Origin: Mesorhizobium sp. WSM3860
Lineage (GTDB): Bacteria > Pseudomonadota > Alphaproteobacteria > Rhizobiales > Rhizobiaceae
Reading direction: 5' to 3'
DNA: 64,000 nucleotides
NCBI RefSeq assembly: GCF_002294995.1
Contig: NZ_NSGF01000005.1
Coordinates: forward strand, 248,001-312,000
In this document: positions 53,928 to 62,701 of the stretch, in pieces
How the letters are laid out: the number at the start of each line of letters is the position of its first letter
Position numbering within the stretch: the stretch's first letter is position 1
Position numbers and translations under genes: made by a program
The notes under the pieces: model-generated
What the model saw: the letters and a program-made list of their open reading frames with translations, nothing else
Database searches by the model: none
Told to the model about the DNA's origin: nothing

Positions 53928-54106
53928 CGGTCCAATCCATCATTCGTGTTGATGCTAAAGATTAGAAACATTCGTTGGATTAATCAATCGCGGCGTGGCA
54001 AATTGGCATCGTCCACATGAAGGCATGTGTATCGAGACCGCAACGGCGCTCCTCCCAGGCGCCGATTGCATGGTTTCGTCCGCTCGACTCCGAAGGAGAG
54101 ACTGAC

Positions 54107-54397
54107 ATGACCACGATCGAATTCGCCTCCGAGACTCCGCGCATCACCACGCGTCCGGCCGTTGCGACCCGCGTGCTCAATGCGGTCGCCGATGCCTTTT
54201 GCGCCTGGAAAAACCGTCGCGCCTTCTATCGCCTTGGCGAGATGTCGGATGCCGAGCTTGCCGATATCGGCCTGACCCGCGCCGACCTCCACGTCGCCGT
54301 CAGCGTGTCTTTCGGCCGCGATCCGACGGTGAAGCTGCGCGCAATTGCAGAAGGGCGCGCCGATATGATCGAGGATCTCGCCCGCAAGGTCGCCTGA
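54107..54397 (+). CDS. DUF1127 domain protein
   Basis: 96 residues from ATG 54107 with GAAGGAGAG 7 nt upstream. The DUF1127 core is FYRLGEMSDAELADIGLTRA, preceded by a helical basic part (CAWKNRRA). Small DUF1127 proteins in alphaproteobacteria are RNA-binding or act in phosphate and stress responses, and some are regulated by LysR-type factors. The extra C-terminal 30 residues (KLRAIAEGRADMIEDLARK) are helical. A terminator follows. Confidence 0.88.
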   Translation: MTTIEFASETPRITTRPAVATRVLNAVADAFCAWKNRRAFYRLGEMSDAELADIGLTRADLHVAVSVSFGRDPTVKLRAIAEGRADMIEDLARKVA

Positions 54398-54512
54398 GCG
54401 GCTTCGCCGGCTGCGTTTGCGCTCGCGCTGAACCTTTCGGAGGCTCGGCGCGACCAAGTTTCATGCAGGCTCCCACACTCCCTGCCGGTTCCCCGCCGGC
54501 CTGCCTGCACAT

Positions 54513-54548
54513 TGCCCGGTTCCCTCCAGGACCGGGCATTTTTCTTTT
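54513..54548 (+). terminator. Intrinsic terminator after the DUF1127 gene
   Basis: TGCCCGGT and ACCGGGCA around a 10-base loop, then TTTTTCTTTT. It may also serve the convergent DUF937 gene. Confidence 0.8.
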
Positions 54549-54560
54549 GAGTTGAGCGCC

Positions 54561-55445
54561 CTACCGTCGGTCCATGCCGCGCTTGAACTGGTCGAAGATC
54601 GTCTCCATGCCCTTCTGATACTCGTCGCGCTGCTGCGCGCCGGTCTCGAACATCCTGCCGAAAATGTCGTCGAACGGATTTCTCGGCCGGCCGCTCGGAT
54701 TGGTTTGCGTCTGCGGCTGGGACTGCTGCGGCGCCTGCTGTCCGTCTGGCGTGCCGAAACCGCCGCCTTGCCGCAGCATTTCCTCGAACATCTTGCCCAG
54801 CGGATTGTCGCCATAAGGGTTCGGCGCCTGCTGCGGTTGGCTTTGCGGCTGTTGCGCGCCGCCGCCGAACATGTCTTGCAGCACCTTGCCGAGCGGATTG
54901 TCGCCATAGGGATTCGGCGCCGGCTGCGGGGCCTGTGCGCCGCCTCCCGCCTGCCGCATCATTTCCTCGATGATCTCGCCGAACGGATTGCCGCCGCCAC
55001 CGAAGCCGCCGGCGGCCTGCATCTGGCTGTTGGTCTGCTTGAACAATCCGCCCATCATCATCGAGGCCATCGCCGGCAGCATCTGCTGCAGCACCTGCTG
55101 GCTAAGCCCGGTCGCCTGCGCGGCCTGGGCGGCGACAGCGCGTGACAGGTCCTTCGAGCCGAACAGATGGCCGAGAATGCCGTTGCCTTCATCGATGCCT
55201 TGCGGCGTGAAGGCCCGGGTCGCGTCCTCGAAATACTTGGCATGCTGGCCGCTCGCCATCGCCGTCATGAAAGCGCCCATTCCATAGGGATCGGCGGTGT
55301 TGCGCTGAAGTCCCTGTGAGAAGGCCGGCAGCAGCGCCTGCACCGCGGCCTGCGCTTGCTGCATCGACAGGCCAAACTGCTGGGCCAGCGCCTGCATGCC
55401 GGCGCCGTTCTGGGCTTGCATAAAAATATCGAACAGGGAAGGCAT
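54561..55445 (-). CDS. DUF937 family protein with Gly/Gln/Pro repeats
   Basis: 294 residues. The N-terminal DUF937 part (SLFDIFMQAQNGAGMQALAQ, then QAAVQALLPAFSQGL) is a helical domain related to YidB. The second half has repeats of the form NPYGDNPLGKxxxDM/EEM separated by Gln/Pro/Gly linkers. GGAGGAG lies 6 nt before the ATG. Function unknown; cytoplasmic by absence of a signal peptide. Confidence 0.8.
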   Translation of the reverse strand: MPSLFDIFMQAQNGAGMQALAQQFGLSMQQAQAAVQALLPAFSQGLQRNTADPYGMGAFMTAMASGQHAKYFEDATRAFTPQGIDEGNGILGHLFGSKDLSRAVAAQAAQATGLSQQVLQQMLPAMASMMMGGLFKQTNSQMQAAGGFGGGGNPFGEIIEEMMRQAGGGAQAPQPAPNPYGDNPLGKVLQDMFGGGAQQPQSQPQQAPNPYGDNPLGKMFEEMLRQGGGFGTPDGQQAPQQSQPQTQTNPSGRPRNPFDDIFGRMFETGAQQRDEYQKGMETIFDQFKRGMDRR

Positions 55446-55545
55446 GAGATCTCCTCCGCAATATCCTCACGGAGGAGCCTAGTGCGTTTCCATCACCGAT
55501 TGAAGCAGCTTTTGCCGAGCCACAGCTCAGATGGCCGGCAAAGGG

Positions 55546-56919
55546 TCAGTAGGCATATTCCATGAACACCGGCTCGATCGAGCCGCCCCAGCGCGTGTGA
55601 TATGCCGAAAGCATCTCCTCGGCGCTGGTGGTGCCGCGCGCCACGACCTCGTCGAGCGTGTTGAGGAACGAGGTCTCGTCATAGCCGTCGCGGTTCTTCT
55701 TGCCGCGGTTCTTCAGACCCATGCGGGCGATGGCCAGCACGTCGCGGGCAACCTCGCGCAAGGTGGCATTGCGGAACGGCGCCGAAATGCCGTGCTCCGG
55801 CACGGCGTTGCGCATCGCCAGCGCTTCTTCGTAGGTCCAGCTCGAGGTCAGCGTCTCTGCGGCGTCGAGCGCCTGCTCGTCATAGAGCAGGCCGACCCAG
55901 AAAGCCGGCAGCGCGCATATGCGCCGCCACGGTCCACCGTCGGCGCCGCGCATCTCGAGGAAGCGCTTCAGCCGCACATCGGGGAAGAGGGTGGAGAGGT
56001 GATTCGCCCAGTCGCCCATCGTCGGCAGGCCGTCGGGCACTTGCGTGCGCGCGGCGCCCGCCATGAACTGGCGGAAGGTGTAGCGCGTCATGTCGTGATA
56101 CTGCCCGTCGCGGATGACGAAATACATCGGCACGTCGAGCGCCCATTCGACATAGTCGGCAAAGCCGAAATCCGGCGCGAAGCAGAATTCGAGCATGCCG
56201 GAGCGCTGGTTGTCGGTGTCGCGCCAGATGTCGCCGCGCCAGCTCTGCAGCCGGTTCGGCCGGCTCTCGGTGAAGGGCGAATTGGCGAACAGCGCCGTCG
56301 ACAGCGGCTGCAGCTTCAGCGACACCTGCATCTTGCGGCGCATGTCTACTTCGCTTTCGAAGTCGAGATTCACCTGGATCGTGCAGGTGCGATACATCAT
56401 GTCGAGGCCCTTGGAGCCGACCTTCGGCATGTAGCGGGTCATGATCTCGTAGCGCGACTTCGGCATTTTCGGCGTTTCGGCAAGCGACCATTTTGGGCTG
56501 CCGCCGAGGCCGAGGAAGCGGATGCCGAGCGGCTCGGCGATCTCGCGCACCTGCGCCAGATGTGCGTTGCCCTCGCGGCAGGTCTGGTGGATCGTCTCCA
56601 GCGGCGCGCCGGAGAGCTCGAACTGGCCGCCTGGCTCCAGCGAGATCGCGCCCTGGCCGGTCGGCTCGACCAGGCCGATGATGCGGCCGGCATCCATGAT
56701 CGGATCCCAGCCGAGCTTTTCTTGCATGCCTTCCAGGATGGCGCGGATGCCGCGCTCGCCGCCATAAGGCACCGGCGCGTTGCCGTCGACATAGAAGGGG
56801 AACTTCTCGTGCTCGGTGCCGATCCGCCATTTGTCGCGCGGCTTGTTGCCCGCCGCCAGATAGCCGACGAGTTCGTCGATGCCTTCGATGGGCTGGATAT
56901 CGGTTGTGTCGCGCGCCAT
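55546..56919 (-). CDS. gshA: Glutamate-cysteine ligase, plant/alphaproteobacterial type
   Basis: 457 residues. This is the class found in alphaproteobacteria and plants rather than the E. coli type. Seen: RIGTEHEKFPFYVDGNAPVP near the start, IGLVEPTGQGAISLEPGGQF (substrate site), TCTIQVNLDFESEVDMRRKM, FANSPFTESRPNRLQSWRG and TYEEALAMRN. It makes gamma-glutamylcysteine, the first and limiting step of glutathione synthesis; glutathione is needed by rhizobia for stress resistance and nodulation. GGAGGG lies 7 nt before the ATG. gshB is not in the window. Confidence 0.95.
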   Translation of the reverse strand: MARDTTDIQPIEGIDELVGYLAAGNKPRDKWRIGTEHEKFPFYVDGNAPVPYGGERGIRAILEGMQEKLGWDPIMDAGRIIGLVEPTGQGAISLEPGGQFELSGAPLETIHQTCREGNAHLAQVREIAEPLGIRFLGLGGSPKWSLAETPKMPKSRYEIMTRYMPKVGSKGLDMMYRTCTIQVNLDFESEVDMRRKMQVSLKLQPLSTALFANSPFTESRPNRLQSWRGDIWRDTDNQRSGMLEFCFAPDFGFADYVEWALDVPMYFVIRDGQYHDMTRYTFRQFMAGAARTQVPDGLPTMGDWANHLSTLFPDVRLKRFLEMRGADGGPWRRICALPAFWVGLLYDEQALDAAETLTSSWTYEEALAMRNAVPEHGISAPFRNATLREVARDVLAIARMGLKNRGKKNRDGYDETSFLNTLDEVVARGTTSAEEMLSAYHTRWGGSIEPVFMEYAY

Positions 56920-57024
56920 AAGAAAGCCCTCCGCAGCCGTCAGCTAGCCGCCGGGCGCTAGATGGACGAAATGTCAGTAGCCGATCAAGCGAAAAATCCT
57001 GAGCCACGCCTCAACTGGATTTGA

Positions 57025-57759
57025 TCACCAGTCGCCGATCGTCGCCTGCATCACCGCGAGCGCCGCGACCGCCGCCGTGTCGGCACGCAGGATGCGCGGG
57101 CCGAGCGGAATGGCGCTGACGAAGGGCAGTGCCCGCAGCATCCTGCGCTCGTCATCGGAAAAGCCGCCCTCCGGCCCCACCAGCAGCGCGAGTTTTTTCT
57201 CGCTTACCTTCTGCAAGGCCGGCAGCGGATTGTTGGTCGAGGCATCCTCGTCGCAGAAGATTAGCCGCCGCTCCTTGTCCCAGCCGCCGAGCAGCCGCTC
57301 CAGCTTCTCGGCTTCGCAGACCTCCGGCACCGCCAGGATGCCGCATTGCTCGGCCGCTTCGACGACATTGGCGCGCAGCCGATCGATACCAGGCTTGGCC
57401 ACTTGTGTGTGCTGGGTGATGACCGGTTGCAGGACGCCGGCGCCCATTTCGACCGCTTTCTGCACCAGATAGTCGAGCCGGCCCTGCTTCAGCGGGGCGA
57501 AGCAATAGACGAGATCGGGTAGCGGCGGCTGCGGCCGCTGAAGGGTAAGCACTTTGAGCCGCACCGCCTTCTTGGTCTTGGCGGTGACGGAAGCCGACCA
57601 TTCGCCGTCGCGGCCGTTGAAGAGCAGGACCTGCGCGCCTTCGCCGAGCCGCATCACATGCGCGAGATAGTGGCTCTGCTGCTGTCCAGCATCGAATTCG
57701 AGGCCCGGTCCGAGATCGTCCGGCACGAACAGCCGCTGCATTTTGTAATTGGCGCGCAT
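57025..57759 (-). CDS. rsmE: 16S rRNA m3U1498 methyltransferase RsmE
   Basis: 244 residues from ATG 57759, which gives the usual length and N-terminus ([16 protein letters not shown]); an upstream start at 57831 would overlap the neighbour. The SPOUT fold motifs are present: [38 protein letters not shown] and [16 protein letters not shown], the latter forming the knot that binds SAM. It methylates U1498 of 16S rRNA. It is followed downstream by gshA on the same strand. Confidence 0.95.
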   Translation of the reverse strand: MRANYKMQRLFVPDDLGPGLEFDAGQQQSHYLAHVMRLGEGAQVLLFNGRDGEWSASVTAKTKKAVRLKVLTLQRPQPPLPDLVYCFAPLKQGRLDYLVQKAVEMGAGVLQPVITQHTQVAKPGIDRLRANVVEAAEQCGILAVPEVCEAEKLERLLGGWDKERRLIFCDEDASTNNPLPALQKVSEKKLALLVGPEGGFSDDERRMLRALPFVSAIPLGPRILRADTAAVAALAVMQATIGDW

Positions 57760-57790
57760 GGCCGAGCAATGGGCGAGGCGCAGGTCGTCG

Positions 57791-58438
57791 TCAAGTATCG
57801 GCGGACGCATGCCAGACCGGCGCGTAGCCATGTCTCAGCACCGAAAGACTTGTGGCAGGCGTGAGCAGCCGCAGCGATCGCCCGGCGAGGCGATTGAACG
57901 AAACAGGCTCGGCATAGCCTGCGAAGGACCATTCGAGCGCCCTGCCGGCGCGGAGCGCGTAGGCGGTCTCACCCTCGGCCACGACTGCTCCATCCGGCAA
58001 ACCGGCGAGTTCATCGGACGAGACGGCCGGCGGCCGCCCGCCCGAGGCCAGCCGCTCCTTGTGCAGCCGCTTGTCGACCATCGGCGCGCGCGGTTCGGCA
58101 ATGCCGAAGGCCTCGCCGAAGCGCCGCACGAAATCACTCGCTTGTTCGCGACGGCAGAAGAAGCAGGGCCGGTGGCCGGCAGCGATCGCCGTCACCTCGT
58201 CGAGGAAGAACAACTCGGTCCAGCCGGCCTTTCCTCCAGGCCGATTGCGGCCCATCGGCGCGCGTCGCACGCCGCGGAATTGGCAGACGCAGATGATCCA
58301 GGCCGGTAGCGCCCAGCGCTTCCTCAGGAGCGTCTTTGTCTCGGGGTCATGGATGATACCGCGATTGCCGGTGAAGAGGCCGCGCTCAGGCACGGCATGG
58401 ATGGCGCCGAACGGATCGACCCGATTCTGCAGTGGCAT
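57791..58438 (-). CDS. Conserved unknown protein with CxxC-like motif
   Basis: 215 residues. [33 protein letters not shown] and [20 protein letters not shown] followed by [10 protein letters not shown] form a pattern I recognise from alphaproteobacterial hypothetical proteins. The PCFFC pair with the nearby Cys residues could hold a metal. GGAGAG lies 6 nt before the ATG. It ends 31 bases before the chosen start of rsmE on the same strand, so they may be cotranscribed. Confidence 0.75.
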   Translation of the reverse strand: MPLQNRVDPFGAIHAVPERGLFTGNRGIIHDPETKTLLRKRWALPAWIICVCQFRGVRRAPMGRNRPGGKAGWTELFFLDEVTAIAAGHRPCFFCRREQASDFVRRFGEAFGIAEPRAPMVDKRLHKERLASGGRPPAVSSDELAGLPDGAVVAEGETAYALRAGRALEWSFAGYAEPVSFNRLAGRSLRLLTPATSLSVLRHGYAPVWHASADT

Positions 58439-58526
58439 AGCGTTCTCTCCGGCGCGCGGCTTGGCTGAAACCGAGGCGGCATGATATCGCTCCCACCGTC
58501 ATTTTCATGTCAGCAGGGATTCGCGG

Positions 58527-59225
58527 ATGCGGGTGCTGGTGGTCCAGAACTACGACAATACCGGCCTCGGCCAGGTCGGCGCCGCTCTCGCGGAGGCTGG
58601 CGCCGAGCTTGACTTGCGCCGCCCCTACCAAGGCGATCCGCTGCCTCGGGACGCGAACGGTCACGATGCCTTGGTGGTGCTGGGCGGCGGGCAGAATGCG
58701 CTGGCCGACGACGACTATCCCTATTTCCCCGCTTTGCTCGAATTGACGCGCGATTTCGCCGGCAAGGATCGATCGGTGCTCGGCATCTGCCTCGGCGGCC
58801 AGCTCGTCGCCCGCGCCTTCGGCGCCGACAATCACATCGGCGGTGCGGTTGAATTCGGCTGGTGCGGCGTGTCGCTGACGGCCGAAGCCAAGCACGACCC
58901 TGTTCTCGACGCCTTGCCGGAAAAGTTCCCGATTTTCCAATGGCACGACGATACGTTCGACCTGCCCGAGAAGGCCGTGCGGCTTGTGGGCAATGACGTC
59001 GCGGCGAACCAGGCTTTTCGTATTGGCCGCGCCGTCTATGGCTTCCAGTTCCATTTCGAGGCGGACCGCCCGCTGGTGCGCGACTGGAGCACCTCCTTCG
59101 CGGCGCTGATCGCCGAGCGCCATCCCGACTGGGCCGGCAAGCTCGACGGCGAAATGGATCGCAATGGACCGCACGCCGACGCCGCAGGGCTCGCGATCGC
59201 GCGCGCCTGGGTGGCGACGATCTGA
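58527..59225 (+). CDS. Class I glutamine amidotransferase-like protein
   Basis: 232 residues. The triad of the GATase fold is visible: Cys in LGICLGGQLVARAFG and His in GFQFHFEAD with the following Glu, so glutaminase activity is likely. Similar stand-alone domains occur as GMP-synthase-like proteins with unknown partners. No synthase subunit is adjacent. It is divergent from the unknown gene at 57791-58438. Confidence 0.88.
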   Translation: MRVLVVQNYDNTGLGQVGAALAEAGAELDLRRPYQGDPLPRDANGHDALVVLGGGQNALADDDYPYFPALLELTRDFAGKDRSVLGICLGGQLVARAFGADNHIGGAVEFGWCGVSLTAEAKHDPVLDALPEKFPIFQWHDDTFDLPEKAVRLVGNDVAANQAFRIGRAVYGFQFHFEADRPLVRDWSTSFAALIAERHPDWAGKLDGEMDRNGPHADAAGLAIARAWVATI

Positions 59226-59504
59226 CGGTCGCACCGCTGCAGAGCGTGACATAATTGGCACGCGGCGGCAGTTCCGCCTGGGGAAAACGCACTTCATTCT
59301 TGGTTTGTGTCCGGCCGCCCGCCTAAGAGGGCGCCCTCTGTATCGTCCGTGCAACCGCGATGAACCTCTTGTGTGATCCAAGCGACACACCGGCGATACA
59401 GAATCTGCTTAGAAGCGCGAAATCGTCGAAACATTGAGACGCATTTTAGCGTTTCAACGCATTGGTAACCGCCTCGTGCACAGATGCAGAAAGCTCAACC
59501 AGAG

Positions 59505-59645
59505 ATGACGTCCGTGAAAGCAGCGCTTTTGTCCTTTGTAATGCTGTCTGCCATCGTCGTGTGCGGCCTCGGCATTTATTCTGCCGACGCTGCAAACAAT
59601 CACCAGGCCGTCGACGGCTACGGCGTCACCGCCGCGCTGCGCTAA
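59505..59645 (+). CDS. Small exported or membrane protein (46 residues)
   Basis: ATG 59505 to TAA 59643-59645. The product starts MTSVKAALLSFVMLSAIVVC, a signal or anchor sequence, followed by GLGIYSADAANNHQAVDGYG and a short polar end. AADA could be a signal-peptidase site. No strong ribosome site. The 279 bases before it hold no other gene. Confidence 0.5.
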   Translation: MTSVKAALLSFVMLSAIVVCGLGIYSADAANNHQAVDGYGVTAALR

Positions 59646-59690
59646 AGCCTGACCGTTCCCGACAAACGGAAGCCGATCCCGCAGTCGGGA

Positions 59691-60467
59691 TCATGGCCAG
59701 AACGCCGTTCCCTCGACCGTCAGGATGCGCTTGTCGCCGCCATTGACGGCGAGTGCGCTCAGCGTTCCTGCCTGCCAGGCGAGCGTGTCGATATTGACGC
59801 GGTTGGCCATCACCTCGACTTCCGGCACCGGCGTATGCCCGTGCACGATCACTTTGGGATACAGCCCCGGGTGATCGTGGAAGACGTCGCGGATCCAGAT
59901 CAGGTCCTGCCGGTTCTGGCTTTCGAGCGGCACGCCCGGCCGGATCCCGGCATGGCAGAAGAAGAAGTCGCCGAAGGACGCTGAAAAGGACAGCGAGCGC
60001 AGGAAGTCGACATGGGCTTGCGGCACTGCTTCGACCAAGGCCGCGTGTCCGTGCGCCAGCGCCTCGTCCGACCTGCCGAACCAGCTGCTGCCGGTCGAGA
60101 GCTTCACCCCGTATGACGCCGCCGTCTGGACGCCGCCATAGCGCATGAACAGACCTTCCGGATCGGGTTTGGCAAGGAAATCGAGCATGCCCATGTCATG
60201 GTTGCCGGCAAGCATGATGTTGCGGGGATCACGGCTCCGCGCCTCGATCAGGAATTCGATGACGTGCTTCGAGTCCGGTCCGCGGTCGACATAATCGCCG
60301 AGATGGATAATGCGCCAATCGGACTTTGGCCCGTACTCCAGATCGCTCTCGATCCGGCCGTGCATGGCGGCAAGCAGGTCATGACGGCCATGCACGTCGC
60401 CGATGGCATAGAGGCGTATGCCTTCCGGCCCGCGCGCGTCGAGATAGTGGATCCCGGTTTTAGTCAA
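59691..60467 (-). CDS. Metallophosphoesterase (PPP-type serine/threonine phosphatase-like)
   Basis: 258 residues. All signature motifs of calcineurin-like phosphatases are present: GDVHGRHDLL, LGDYVDRGPDSKHVIEFL, LAGNHDMGML, FCHAGIRPGV and VHGHTPVPEVEV, which bind two metals. The order and size are those of the bacterial PPP/PrpE-type phosphatases, which act on phosphoproteins or nucleotides. TTG start with GGAAGA about 8 nt upstream. It follows the lldD-type gene on the same strand. Confidence 0.88.
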   Translation of the reverse strand: MTKTGIHYLDARGPEGIRLYAIGDVHGRHDLLAAMHGRIESDLEYGPKSDWRIIHLGDYVDRGPDSKHVIEFLIEARSRDPRNIMLAGNHDMGMLDFLAKPDPEGLFMRYGGVQTAASYGVKLSTGSSWFGRSDEALAHGHAALVEAVPQAHVDFLRSLSFSASFGDFFFCHAGIRPGVPLESQNRQDLIWIRDVFHDHPGLYPKVIVHGHTPVPEVEVMANRVNIDTLAWQAGTLSALAVNGGDKRILTVEGTAFWP

Positions 60468-60526
60468 GGCGACGTCTTCCCGTGTCGGTCATCACGGGAA
60501 ACTAGGGCGGATCGGTGAATAAGCCC

Positions 60527-61663
60527 CTAGCGCCGCAGCTGGTCCTTGCCCATGTCGGTTACCAGACGCTTACCGCACAGCGCCAGCGTGATGTCCATCT
60601 CCTTGCGGATGATCTCCAGCGCCTTGGTGACGCCCGCCTTGCCCATCGCGCCGAGTCCGTAGAGGAACGGCCGGCCGATATAGGTGCCCTTGGCGCCAAG
60701 GCAGAGCGCCTTGAGCACGTCCTGGCCCGAGCGGATCCCGCCATCCATATGCACCTCGATCCGATCGCCGACAGCGTCGGCGATCTCTTCCAGCACCGAG
60801 ATCGAGGAGGCGGCGCCGTCGAGCTGCCGCCCGCCATGGTTCGAAACGACGATCGCGTCCGCTCCCGTCTCGGCCGCCATCAGCGCATCCTCCTTGTCGA
60901 GGATGCCCTTCAGGATCAGCTTGCCGCCCCAGCGCTCCTTGATCCAGGCGACGTCCTTCCAGGACAGCTGCGGGTCGAACTGCTCCGTCGTCCAGGACGA
61001 AAGCGAAGAGACGTCGCCGACGCCCTTGGCGTGGCCGACGATGTTGCGAAAGGTGCGGCGCGGCGTGCCGGCGATCCCCAGGCACCAGCGTGGCTTGAGG
61101 GCGAGATCGATGATGTTGGCGAGCGTCATCTTGGGCGGCGCCGACAGCCCGTTGCGCACGTCCTTGTGACGCTGACCGAGGATCTGCAGATCAAGCGTCA
61201 GCACCAGCGCCGAGCATTTCGCCGCCTTGGCGCGGTCGATGAGGTTGACGACGAAATCCTTGTCGCGCAGCACGTAGAGCTGGAACCAGAACGGCTTCTT
61301 GGTCACCGAGGCGACATCCTCGATCGAGCAGATGCTCATGGTCGACAGCGTAAACGGCACGCCGAACTCTTCGGCCGCCTGCGCCGCCAGCATCTCGCCG
61401 TCGGCATGTTGCATGCCGGTCAGCCCGGTCGGTGCCAGCGCCACCGGCATCGCCACCTTCTCACCGATCATGGCCGATTCCAGCGAGCGGTTGCTCATGT
61501 CGACCAGCACGCGCTGGCGGAATTTTATCTTGCCGAAATCCTCCTCGTTGGCGCGGTAGGTGCTCTCCGTCCAGGCGCCGGAATCGGCATAGTCGAAGAA
61601 CATCTTCGGCACCTTCCGACGCGCCATGTCCTTGAGGTCGGCGATGGTGAGGATGTCGCTCAT
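60527..61663 (-). CDS. lldD: FMN-dependent alpha-hydroxyacid oxidase/L-lactate dehydrogenase
   Basis: 378 residues, typical length. FMN-dependent TIM barrel with FDYADSGAWTESTYRANEED, ALAPTGLTGMQHADGEMLAA, FQLYVLRDKDF, the catalytic His in VVSNHGGRQLDGAASSISVL and MDGGIRSGQDVLKAL. It oxidises L-lactate or a related 2-hydroxyacid and passes electrons to oxygen or quinone; the exact substrate cannot be read from sequence. GGGGA lies 5 nt before the ATG. It lies 23 bases behind a FadR-type regulator, the arrangement of lactate-responsive operons. Confidence 0.9.
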   Translation of the reverse strand: MSDILTIADLKDMARRKVPKMFFDYADSGAWTESTYRANEEDFGKIKFRQRVLVDMSNRSLESAMIGEKVAMPVALAPTGLTGMQHADGEMLAAQAAEEFGVPFTLSTMSICSIEDVASVTKKPFWFQLYVLRDKDFVVNLIDRAKAAKCSALVLTLDLQILGQRHKDVRNGLSAPPKMTLANIIDLALKPRWCLGIAGTPRRTFRNIVGHAKGVGDVSSLSSWTTEQFDPQLSWKDVAWIKERWGGKLILKGILDKEDALMAAETGADAIVVSNHGGRQLDGAASSISVLEEIADAVGDRIEVHMDGGIRSGQDVLKALCLGAKGTYIGRPFLYGLGAMGKAGVTKALEIIRKEMDITLALCGKRLVTDMGKDQLRR

Positions 61664-61686
61664 GGTAGTCCCCGCTTGATCAGTGC

Positions 61687-62490
61687 TTAGGAGCGTTTGC
61701 GTGTGGGTTCGCGGTCGCCGGCCTCGGAGCGCTGCCTGAGCCTCAGCCGCGACACGCGGTGCCAGTCGCCGCTGCGCTCGGCCTCAGCCATGGAGCGCTC
61801 GACATAAGTGATGTGGTCCATCGCCGCCGTGCGCGCGGCGAGGGGATCCGCGGCCTTGATCGCGGCGTGGATCGCCCGGTGCTGCTCGAGCAGCGCCTCG
61901 CGCGCGCCGGGTACGGTGAAGACCAGCAGCCGGTTCTGGAACACGCCTTCGGAGAGCAGCCGGTAGCAGGAGCGCAGCGTGTGCAAGAGGATGATGTTGT
62001 GCGCGCATTCGCAGACCGCGTGGTGGAATTCGACGTCGATTTCCGCCTCGTCGTCGAAGTCGCCGGTACGGTGCGCCTCGTCCATGCGCGCCATGATGCG
62101 GTCGAGCAGCGCCAGATCCTCGGGCGTCGCTCGCCGCGCCGCGTATTCGGCCGCGATCGCCTCGACCTCGCGCCGGTATTCCAGATAGTCGGTCACCGCC
62201 TTGCGGTGCATCGAGATCAGATCGGTCACCGGCTTGGTGAACAGCTGGCCGATGACGTCGGCGACATGCGTGCCGCCGCCCGGTCTGGTGGTCAGCAGCC
62301 CGCGTCCTTCCAGCGCCTTCAGCGCGTCGCGCAGGATCGGCCGCGACACGTCGAACTGACGCGCCAGCTCGCGCTCGCCCGGCAGCCGGTCGCCGGTGCG
62401 CAGCACGCCTTCGAGGATCAAGCTCTCGATCTGCTGCACGACCTCGTCGGCAGTGCGCGAATGCTCGATCCGGGAGAAGATATCGCTCAA
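61687..62490 (-). CDS. FadR-subfamily GntR transcriptional regulator
   Basis: 267 residues. N-terminal winged HTH (GDRLPGERELARQFDVSRPI, LRDALKALEGRGLLTTRPGG) and C-terminal FCD domain with metal-binding His residues (DVEFHHAVCECAHN, EQHRAIHAAIKAADP). The family senses small organic acids; LldR represses lactate genes until lactate binds. It directly precedes the lldD-type oxidase on the same strand, so I infer a lactate/hydroxyacid-responsive autoregulated operon. The start is TTG. Confidence 0.9.
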   Translation of the reverse strand: MSDIFSRIEHSRTADEVVQQIESLILEGVLRTGDRLPGERELARQFDVSRPILRDALKALEGRGLLTTRPGGGTHVADVIGQLFTKPVTDLISMHRKAVTDYLEYRREVEAIAAEYAARRATPEDLALLDRIMARMDEAHRTGDFDDEAEIDVEFHHAVCECAHNIILLHTLRSCYRLLSEGVFQNRLLVFTVPGAREALLEQHRAIHAAIKAADPLAARTAAMDHITYVERSMAEAERSGDWHRVSRLRLRQRSEAGDREPTRKRS

Positions 62491-62701
62491 CGAAAGGACG
62501 CCTGGGAACGGAATGGATGTCGCGCAGATCTAAGCCTCTGTCGCCAACTGGTCAAATTATTTATCCAATTCTCGGGGGGTAGGTCGATTTCCCGGCGGCT
62601 CTGTCCAGTCGGCTGCAGCTGAAATTTGCTGTTTACGGGTCCCGTCGATTGCCGCAAGACGAACGCGATTGCACGAAGGGTCGAAACCAGGGGGACCAGC
62701 C

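Noticed and set aside
55531..56961. 476-residue plus-strand open frame
   Set aside because: Antisense to gshA, whose motifs and ribosome site are clear.
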